Part shown: positions 6,874-11,245 of the stretch, in pieces
Layout: every line of letters begins with the position of its first letter
How positions within the stretch are numbered: the first letter of the stretch is position 1
From: Bacteroidales bacterium
GTDB taxonomy: Bacteria > Bacteroidota > Bacteroidia > Bacteroidales > UBA7960
Length of the DNA stretch: 11,245 nt
Assembly: GCA_003557965.1 (NCBI GenBank)
Contig: PWND01000064.1
Span: 1-11,245, forward strand
Direction: 5' to 3'
Program-made: the position numbers and the translations under genes
Notes under the pieces: model-generated
The model's database searches: none
Told to the model about the DNA's origin: nothing
The model's input: the letters and a program-made list of their open reading frames with translations, nothing else

Positions 6874-7749
6874 ATGAAAATATCATTTTTTGAAAGCATT
6901 TTTAAAAAGACACCTGTTAAGAATATTGAAGCCGAATATTTTTTCAAATCAGTAAAAACAGGAAAATGGAAAAAACTTGTGGAAAATGTACGCATGGTAA
7001 AAGATAATGACAAACGGGACAAAAAAAAGAAAAAATTACCTGTAGTTACAATTTCCGGGATTTTCAAAGTAAGAAAAGTGGAAGCTCTTATAAAACATTC
7101 CGGGCTTTTATGTCTTGATGTTGATAGTTCACATAATCCGCATATAAATGACTGGTCAGCTTTTAGAAATTGGATTGGCAACATGAAAGATGTTGTTTTT
7201 GCTGCTTTATCTGCAAGTGGCAAAGGCGTATTTGCTGTAGTAAAAATAGCAAAACCTGAAAAGCATTTTGACTATTTTCAAGCTGTTTCTAAGGGATTAA
7301 GTTCAGTAAACATAATTGTTGACCCCACCGGAAAAGATGTTTCAAGGGCAAGATTTGTTTCTTATGACCCTGAGGCAATTATTAATTTAACACCGGCACT
7401 TTTAAAACTTAAAAAACCAAACCATCGTAATAATTATAGGAAAATTGATTACTCCACAAGCCATTATAATGACAATAATAACTTTATGATCATATTGAAT
7501 AAAATAATTAAATCAGGAAAAGATATTACCGGAAATTATAACACATGGTTTACATTGGGTTGTTGCATAGCTTCTGTTCTAGGAAACAATGGCAGAGAAT
7601 ATTTTCATGCTATAAGCTGTAAATATCAGTCATATAGCCAAATTGAAACGGATAAAGAATATGACAAAATTTTAAAATACAAATATTATGACGTACCGGA
7701 AGGTTATTTGTTTCAGCAAGCAAAAATTTATGGAATCACACTGGTATAA
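6874..7749 (+). CDS. BT4734-like primase-polymerase-type protein with PriCT_2 C-terminus
   Basis: A 291-aa protein. Residues 1-180 match the BT4734-like N-terminal domain, an archaeo-eukaryotic-primase-like fold. They contain KKKKLPVVTISGIFKVRK, the metal-ligand-like LDVD (82-84 is DxD of the form D-V-D), SASGKGVFAVVK (113-124) and DPTGKDVSRARFVSYDP (150-166). Residues about 200-288 match a primase C-terminal (PriCT_2) helical domain: TWFTLGCCIASVLGNNG and EGYLFQQAKIYGI. It probably makes primers at the element's origin together with the VirE-type ATPase upstream. Many Bacteroidota homologues carry further helicase sequence after the PriCT_2 part. Here the frame stops at 7749, and coding-like sequence continues in another frame, so the protein may be shortened. 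There is no clear Shine-Dalgarno; the start lies just past the last ATGTAGTAAG copy. Confidence 0.85.
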   Translation: MKISFFESIFKKTPVKNIEAEYFFKSVKTGKWKKLVENVRMVKDNDKRDKKKKKLPVVTISGIFKVRKVEALIKHSGLLCLDVDSSHNPHINDWSAFRNWIGNMKDVVFAALSASGKGVFAVVKIAKPEKHFDYFQAVSKGLSSVNIIVDPTGKDVSRARFVSYDPEAIINLTPALLKLKKPNHRNNYRKIDYSTSHYNDNNNFMIILNKIIKSGKDITGNYNTWFTLGCCIASVLGNNGREYFHAISCKYQSYSQIETDKEYDKILKYKYYDVPEGYLFQQAKIYGITLV

Positions 7750-7887
7750 TTGATGCTAATAAATGGAGATTTTCAAAAGATATTTATATTGATACTGAAA
7801 TATTTAATTACAAAACATATCAGGGAAAAGAAATGTCAATACCAAAAAGTATCTTTTTTTATGAATTTAGTAAAGAGACTGAAAGAT
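7740..7887 (+). pseudogene. Possible frameshifted continuation of the primase gene
   Basis: Just before the primase stop, another plus-strand frame opens and reads HTGIIDANKWRFSKDIYIDTE, then IFNYKTYQGKEMSIPKSIFFYEFSKETER, to a TGA near 7887. It has ordinary protein composition, no start codon at its beginning and no own ribosome site. It therefore looks like either the rest of a longer primase after a one-base frameshift or the tail of a deleted gene. I cannot tell which without homologues. Confidence 0.4.
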
Positions 7888-7916
7888 GATTTTTTAAGCA
7901 AAATTCAAATAAAATG

Positions 7917-7947
7917 CAGTATTTTTATGCTATAACTTGTAAAAACT
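7917..7947 (+). repeat. Partial direct repeat of the primase C-terminal codons
   Basis: Bases here resemble the primase gene at about 7598-7624: 22 of 26 positions match by hand. They encode YFYAITCKNYE in one frame, against YFHAISCKYQS in the primase. This looks like a scar of a second primase copy joined to the start of the gene at 7948. Confidence 0.45.
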
Positions 7948-8415
7948 ATGAAAATGGAAATGGAAAACGAAAAAAAGCTTGTTAGCAAAAAACGCTACAC
8001 CATCAAAGCAACCGCCCTTGCAAAAAAATTTGGCTTTAGCACGCACTACCTTTTTGTTGATTTTATTACCGAATGGTTGCCTGATTTGGTTGATGAGTTG
8101 GAATCAGTCGGCTGGAATAGGGGTTTAATAAGAAATTACGTTGCCAGGTTGCAGCTGATCGTTGAAAAACACATGGGAGTGCCGGTTTATCGAAAAACAT
8201 CACCCACAGAATTGGCTAATCTATATGGTTATGCCAGGTTTGACCATTTCCACCGCATCCAACTGTCTGTAAACAAAGCTTGCATCAGTGAGCTTGAAGC
8301 TGCAGGATGGGATCGTAGCTGCAAAAAGCTGATCCCGTTATGGATTGACATAATAATAAAACACTTGGGCACCCCTGGTGGAATTGAGGAAATAATCAGG
8401 ACGAGTGAGGAATGA
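7948..8415 (+). CDS. Tandem-repeat DUF4248-like protein, 155 aa
   Basis: The protein consists of two diverged repeats of about 63 residues, 17-79 and 81-143. Each has the pattern of an 'A/ELA..(F/Y)GY/F' helix, then ELE..GW.R, then a helix ending in hLGxP (LQLIVEKHMGVP and IDIIIKHLGTP). The spacing and the G(W/Y)...LGxP ending resemble DUF4248, a small family of Bacteroidota accessory DNA with a presumed HTH-like fold; I recall this rather than having computed it. DNA binding is inferred from the helical repeat form and basic N-terminus (KKLVSKKRYTIKATALAKK). Starts at 7948, 7954 or 7960 are all possible, and no Shine-Dalgarno separates them. The stop overlaps the next ATG (ATGA at 8412-8415). 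Codons are GC-richer than in the primase, suggesting a different origin. Confidence 0.7.
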   Translation: MKMEMENEKKLVSKKRYTIKATALAKKFGFSTHYLFVDFITEWLPDLVDELESVGWNRGLIRNYVARLQLIVEKHMGVPVYRKTSPTELANLYGYARFDHFHRIQLSVNKACISELEAAGWDRSCKKLIPLWIDIIIKHLGTPGGIEEIIRTSEE

Positions 8416-8594
8416 ACCACTCCAAAGAACAGCGTATTTACATCATCAAAGAAAAGTTTTTTGAAGGCATTGTGTCTGATGTCTGGAATTATCATATTGT
8501 TGGGTACCAAGTGTTACATAAATATCTGAAAGACCGTAAAAACAGAAACATGGACGATGCCCCGCGTTATTGTCGTATTATAACCGCCTATTGA
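8412..8594 (+). pseudogene. Short type ISP restriction-enzyme fragment
   Basis: The open frame of 60 codons starts in the ATGA overlap with the upstream gene. From codon 6 it carries EQRIYIIKEKFFEGI and VWNYHIVGYQVLHKYLKDRK, then NMDDAPRYCRIITA, a second, diverged copy of the type ISP C-terminal segment seen on the other strand at 3278-3117. After ITA it reads Tyr-stop where the other copy continues for 25 more residues. The ORF is thus a fragment fused by chance to the tail of the upstream gene, cut at both ends. It is unlikely to function as a restriction enzyme; expression as a short peptide cannot be excluded because of the coupled start. Confidence 0.8.
8427..8588 (+). repeat. Inverted-repeat arm 2 (type ISP C-terminal codons)
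   Basis: Mirror of 3278-3117. The best-conserved block is around 8500-8575 (tgttacataaatatctgaaa and gacgatgccccgcgttattg are identical in both arms). The differences are mostly at third codon positions, so the arms derive from two related genes and not from a recent duplication. Confidence 0.85.
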
Positions 8595-8667
8595 AAATAA
8601 GCCGTTTTAAGCAATGATAATTTTTTGTAGTATCTGACCTGCTAAAAAACAAAATCGCTTGACAGTA

Positions 8668-8793
8668 TTAGCCGGTTGCAGTCAGTTTTTGGAAATTCCA
8701 TGTGTCGTAAAGAGATGGTTTGAAAGTTGCATATTCAGGATCATACTGTACCACCTGATCAGATGAAATTGTATACCCCGATACGGTGCAATC
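8668..8793 (-). pseudogene. Possible gene-tail relic overlapping the membrane protein's 3' end
   Basis: One minus-strand frame reads DCTVSGYTISSDQVVQYDPE, then YATFKPSLYDTWNFQKLTATG, and a TAA at 8670-8668. The composition (Tyr, Ser, Thr and Asp rich, no runs of Lys/Asn) differs from the surrounding AT-rich frames and resembles a real protein C-terminus. Its upstream continuation runs into the out-of-frame shadow of the membrane protein gene, so it would be a truncated relic joined at about 8793. Family unknown. Confidence 0.3.
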
Positions 8794-9679
8794 CAGAAAT
8801 ATTAAACTTCTTAAATGCTTCAAGCAATGTGTCATCCTTTTTAATTTTATCCGTAATAAAATTTTTAAAACTGTCAGGGATATTTTTCCTTTCAATGCTT
8901 CTAATAAGCAATTTTATATTATTAATAATTCGATCAAAATTTTCTTTTGCCCTATCTTCTTTGAATTGTCCAACCGGCAATAGACCTACAAATCTTCCGT
9001 CATTATCAATTATTTCAATATATCTAAGTCTTGTAAGGTTAGCTATATATTCTTTTACAACGTATGAATCATAATAGTCAAGTTTACCGTACTCAAATTG
9101 TAGTCTTTCAATTTTAGATTTTTGGTTAGGAGACATACCAATAAGAAATTGCATTGATTGTTTTGTAATTTCTGGAGTAGGAAAACTTTCGACTTTTCCA
9201 ACAAGCTCCAAATCAATTTTTTCTGCTAGGTTTGTTTCAAGTTCAACACCAAATCCTTTGAAACTTTTAATCACACCTGAAAGGAATAGCCCTACTAATA
9301 TTGGAATACCAGAAACAATTAACCATTTGTTATCTAAGGCTAAAACTTTTGAGTCAAATAATTGCATGATTGAAAAAATTATTAGAAGACCTAGTGCAAT
9401 TAAACTTGATATTATTAATACTGTGTGTTTTTTTTCATTGTTAATTATATTTTTTTCACTTTCATGATTTTCAAATATTCTATAATCTGTTTTTCCAATT
9501 TGGTCATTTTTAATATCAGTAAATGTTTCTATTTGAAAAATATACGTTTTTGAGTCATTTGAGAAATTGCCGAAAATAAATTGTCTTGCAAATGCTCTAA
9601 GAAACAATTCAATTTTTGAAACCAATAATTCACTTGCTTTTTTAAAAATGTCGTCCAATAACTTTGGCTTTTTTAACAT
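8759..9679 (-). CDS. Hypothetical two-helix membrane protein, 306 aa
   Basis: I do not recognise the family. Residues 1-80 are a soluble N-terminal region. Two hydrophobic helices follow at about 86-106 (VLIISSLIALGLLIIFSIMQ) and 119-138 (WLIVSGIPILVGLFLSGVI), joined by a short loop. Then comes a cytosol-like C-terminal domain of about 165 residues containing KSFKGFGVELETNLAEKI, MSPNQKSKIERLQFEYGKLD and RFVGLLPVGQFKEDRAKENF. Both ends would be on the same side of the membrane. The last residues (SGLHRIGVYNFI) lie where another coding-like frame begins, so the C-terminus may have been altered by a junction. It follows the Mrr-like nuclease gene by about 100 bases on the same strand, so the two are probably co-expressed. 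A membrane protein beside a nuclease recalls abortive-infection defence modules, but that is inference. Confidence 0.75.
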   Translation of the reverse strand: MLKKPKLLDDIFKKASELLVSKIELFLRAFARQFIFGNFSNDSKTYIFQIETFTDIKNDQIGKTDYRIFENHESEKNIINNEKKHTVLIISSLIALGLLIIFSIMQLFDSKVLALDNKWLIVSGIPILVGLFLSGVIKSFKGFGVELETNLAEKIDLELVGKVESFPTPEITKQSMQFLIGMSPNQKSKIERLQFEYGKLDYYDSYVVKEYIANLTRLRYIEIIDNDGRFVGLLPVGQFKEDRAKENFDRIINNIKLLIRSIERKNIPDSFKNFITDKIKKDDTLLEAFKKFNISGLHRIGVYNFI

Positions 9680-9741
9680 TTTGTAAAACTTTTTTCTCCG
9701 TAATATTCTTTCAAAACAGTAGTTTCAATCTTTTCCCACAT
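9673..9741 (-). CDS. Possible leader micro-ORF, 22 aa
   Basis: In the gap between the nuclease and membrane-protein genes, ATG 9741 opens MWEKIETTVLKEYYGEKSFTKC. It ends at a TAA (9675-9673) that overlaps the downstream ATG as ATGTTAA. The stop-start overlap would couple translation. It is too short to be sure, and no Shine-Dalgarno is visible. Confidence 0.25.
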   Translation of the reverse strand: MWEKIETTVLKEYYGEKSFTKC

Positions 9742-9782
9742 ATTCTTTGTGCCAAATTCTTGTTTTTTCCATGTTTGTTTTA

Positions 9783-10763
9783 TTATCTATATTTTTGCAA
9801 TTTATTTGTTTTCGGATCAAAAGAAACTAAAGTTTTTAATTTATATGTTTGACCATCTTTCCCTGTGTGAAAAAAAGAAATATTATCATTATTAGTGAAT
9901 ACAATGTTGGAAATTTCTTCCTCACCCAGATCAATAGATATAATATTAGCATAAGGATTTGAATCAATCTTTTCATATTTCTTCGCTTCAATAATATGGG
10001 CTGGTAATTCATCATACCACGCGGTTATTTTTGAATCAATTTGAAGTACATTCAATTTCTTATTTCCCTTTCCTAGTATATAAATACCTCTGACTTTTAA
10101 TGAAAATGGAATTAATGTTAACTTTCCTTTTTTATTTCTGCATTTTCCTTTCATAAAATCATATAGCATACAGTTATAAATCTCATGCTGTTTAGGAACC
10201 ACAACAGTATTCCAAATAAATGCAGTTAAAAATACAGGGGGCTTATTTTCATAATAATATATTGTTGGTTCTTCATTTGAAAGATGTTTTAATTCTTCCT
10301 TAGTTCCATCTGTTATAATTTTGAATGGAGGTTTTAGCTTGATATTTGCCATTATCTGTTTAATTGGAAACCATTTAGAAATTTGTTCTTTTGAAATATC
10401 ATTTAAACTATACAACTCAATATCAAAATCTTTAGCTGCTTCATAAGAATCAGCTTGATATCCACTTGAAGAAACAAATACTTTTTTCGAAACTCCTTTA
10501 ATTCTTTCGCATTTACTATTAAATGCTTCAATTTTTTCCACTGGAACGGGGATTTTTAAATCTTTGCATTCAATTACGATTTTAATATCCATATTGTTTA
10601 TTTTGGATTCAATAAGGATATCAATTTCTCTTTTCCTTCCACTTAGGTTATCAATCTTAAAGTTGGAATGAATTTTAGTATTTGGAATATTCTTTAATGT
10701 CTCATGAATAAGCCTTACTAATTTCTCTATTTTTTTTCCATCATTCATTCGATATTTTAACAT
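9783..10763 (-). CDS. Mrr-like PD-(D/E)XK restriction endonuclease, 326 aa
   Basis: The N-terminal 125 residues fit the Mrr/restriction-endonuclease-like fold. They contain a basic first helix (DGKKIEKLVRLIHETL), then GRKREIDILI with the catalytic Asp at 48, KIVIECKDLK with the E65-x-K67 catalytic pair, and the following strand and helix KVFVSSSGYQADSYEAAKDF and IELYSLND. Enzymes of this type cut modified or foreign DNA. Residues 130-326 are a second domain I do not recognise, rich in beta-type sequence (KITAWYDELPAHIIEAKKYE, NNDNISFFHTGKDGQTYKLK). It may sense a partner or bind DNA. The first ATG (10763) lies 4 nt from an 18-bp palindrome; ATG 10748 is an alternative start. It is the first gene of a two-gene minus-strand unit with the membrane protein, and no methylase is adjacent. 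Confidence 0.8.
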   Translation of the reverse strand: MLKYRMNDGKKIEKLVRLIHETLKNIPNTKIHSNFKIDNLSGRKREIDILIESKINNMDIKIVIECKDLKIPVPVEKIEAFNSKCERIKGVSKKVFVSSSGYQADSYEAAKDFDIELYSLNDISKEQISKWFPIKQIMANIKLKPPFKIITDGTKEELKHLSNEEPTIYYYENKPPVFLTAFIWNTVVVPKQHEIYNCMLYDFMKGKCRNKKGKLTLIPFSLKVRGIYILGKGNKKLNVLQIDSKITAWYDELPAHIIEAKKYEKIDSNPYANIISIDLGEEEISNIVFTNNDNISFFHTGKDGQTYKLKTLVSFDPKTNKLQKYR

Positions 10764-10767
10764 TCAT

Positions 10768-10785
10768 ATTAACTATATAGTTAAT
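10768..10785. promoter_or_regulatory. 18-bp perfect palindrome, candidate operator of the nuclease gene
   Basis: ATTAACTATATAGTTAAT equals its own reverse complement and ends 4 nt upstream of the nuclease ATG at 10763. On the minus strand, TTGCTG about 17 bases upstream and TATAGT inside the palindrome would form a -35/-10-like pair. A dimeric repressor here would block that promoter. With such a promoter the mRNA would be nearly leaderless, or translation would begin at the ATG 10748. Confidence 0.55.
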
Positions 10786-10987
10786 TATTTATATTCAGCA
10801 AGTTGTAGAATTTAAATATATTAAGAAAAAACTTAAAGTTTCACATGCTAGTATCAAAAACTAATCAATATTTCATGATGCCGGGAATGTGCCCTAACCT
10901 AACAGCGTTTTATTCATCGTTTCCCCACAAATATATACATAAAAATTATTGATATTTGACATTATTGTAGAAAAATTTAAGAAAGCT
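10786..10987. other. Intergenic region between the nuclease gene and the intron-bearing gene
   Basis: Divergent promoter region: the nuclease gene reads leftward and the gene starting at 10997 reads rightward. TTGACATTATTGTAG (about 10956-10970) could include a rightward promoter element. Nothing else is recognised. Confidence 0.4.
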
Positions 10988-11015
10988 AAGGGGGAAATGA
11001 TGAATAAAATCTAGT
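10988..11015 (+). other. Start of an interrupted gene (5' exon of the group II intron)
   Basis: A Shine-Dalgarno-like AAGGGGG (10988-10994) precedes ATG at 10997 and 11000. The frame runs MMNKI and then meets TAG at 11012-11014, right where the group II intron begins. The simplest reading is that the intron was inserted about five codons into this gene and splicing would restore the frame. The 3' exon lies beyond the window, so the product is unknown. Confidence 0.5.
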
Positions 11016-11245
11016 GTGTGCCCTGCATGAGCAGAAGCACACCCATCCGAAAGCTCTATAAAAACTTCAAAAATGCAAATAAATTTTAAAAGAGCCTAAC
11101 GATGGGTGAATTATTTTTCCAGAGGGTGTAAGTACCTTACAGGCAAGTTGGTGAAGCCTGTTAGTAAGTCGCAAGCTCGTTGCCGGCGACGGCAGGAGTG
11201 AAGGAAGCGAGACTACAAAAACCTGTACCGACGAACAGAAAGCAC
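11016..11245 (+). mobile_element. Group II intron, 5' part (domain I), cut by the window edge
   Basis: The sequence begins with the group II 5' consensus GTGTG (11016-11020; 11014 is an alternative), followed by CCCTGCATGAGC. A long stem, CACCCATC (11040-11047) with GATGGGTG (11101-11108), closes a first subdomain. The characteristic domain I block follows: AGGGTGTAAGTACCTTACAG (11120-11139), AAGCCTGTTAGTAAGTCGCA, GCGACGGCAGGAGTGAAGGA and CCTGTACCGACGAACAGAAA. These match bacterial group II intron RNAs as I remember them. The ribozyme would splice itself from the RNA and move by reverse transcription. Its reverse transcriptase/maturase gene and domains V-VI would lie to the right of the window. 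No tandem copy is visible. Confidence 0.85.

Noticed and set aside
6771..7223. 150-codon minus-strand frame opposite the primase
   Set aside because: Antisense shadow of the primase gene; phenylalanine-rich translation of an A-rich coding strand.
8229..8510. 93-codon minus-strand frame
   Set aside because: Antisense to the tandem-repeat protein and the restriction-gene fragment, both of which have recognisable sequence on the plus strand.

Overview
The window is about 11 kb of AT-rich DNA with few Shine-Dalgarno sequences, one TAnnTTTG-type promoter and genes of families typical of Bacteroidota mobile elements (VirE-type ATPase, BT4734-like primase, DUF4248-like protein). The host is most likely a member of the Bacteroidota or a close FCB-group relative. 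This is inferred from gene content; no rRNA or tRNA is present. The whole window reads as an accessory region rich in decayed mobile DNA.

Region by region: (1) 135-1406 is a dead IS4-family (YREK, DUF4372-type) insertion sequence on the minus strand, with both terminal inverted repeats still visible. (2) 1572-2017 is a badly decayed plus-strand remnant of an IS1380-family transposase that no single open frame reveals. (3) 2018-3038 has no gene. It holds a rho-independent terminator and a striking run of hairpins at 2699-2840. (4) 3039-3758 (minus) is the C-terminal piece of a type ISP restriction-modification enzyme. A second, shorter piece of a related gene lies at 8412-8594 (plus), so the pair forms a diverged inverted repeat about 5 kb apart. 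(5) Between these pieces lies a plus-strand replication module: an orphan 277-aa protein (4043), an excisionase/MerR-like HTH protein (4979), a VirE-type P-loop ATPase/helicase (5277), an intergenic array of about six copies of ATGTAGTAAG (6664-6852), a BT4734-like/PriCT_2 primase (6874), decayed primase-like sequence (7740-7947), and a 155-aa protein built of two DUF4248-like repeats (7948).

(6) 8759-10763 (minus) is a two-gene unit: an Mrr-like PD-(D/E)XK nuclease followed by a two-helix membrane protein, with an 18-bp perfect palindrome just upstream of the first start codon. With the restriction-enzyme pieces nearby, this looks like a defence neighbourhood, and the pair is a candidate uncharacterised system. 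(7) From about 11016 to the window edge runs the 5' part of a group II intron, apparently inserted a few codons into a gene that starts at 10997 or 11000.

How the parts work together: HTH, ATPase and primase with an iteron-like array look like the replication and regulation core of a plasmid, integrative element or phage satellite. No integrase, relaxase or capsid gene is visible, so it may be a remnant or may be completed outside the window.
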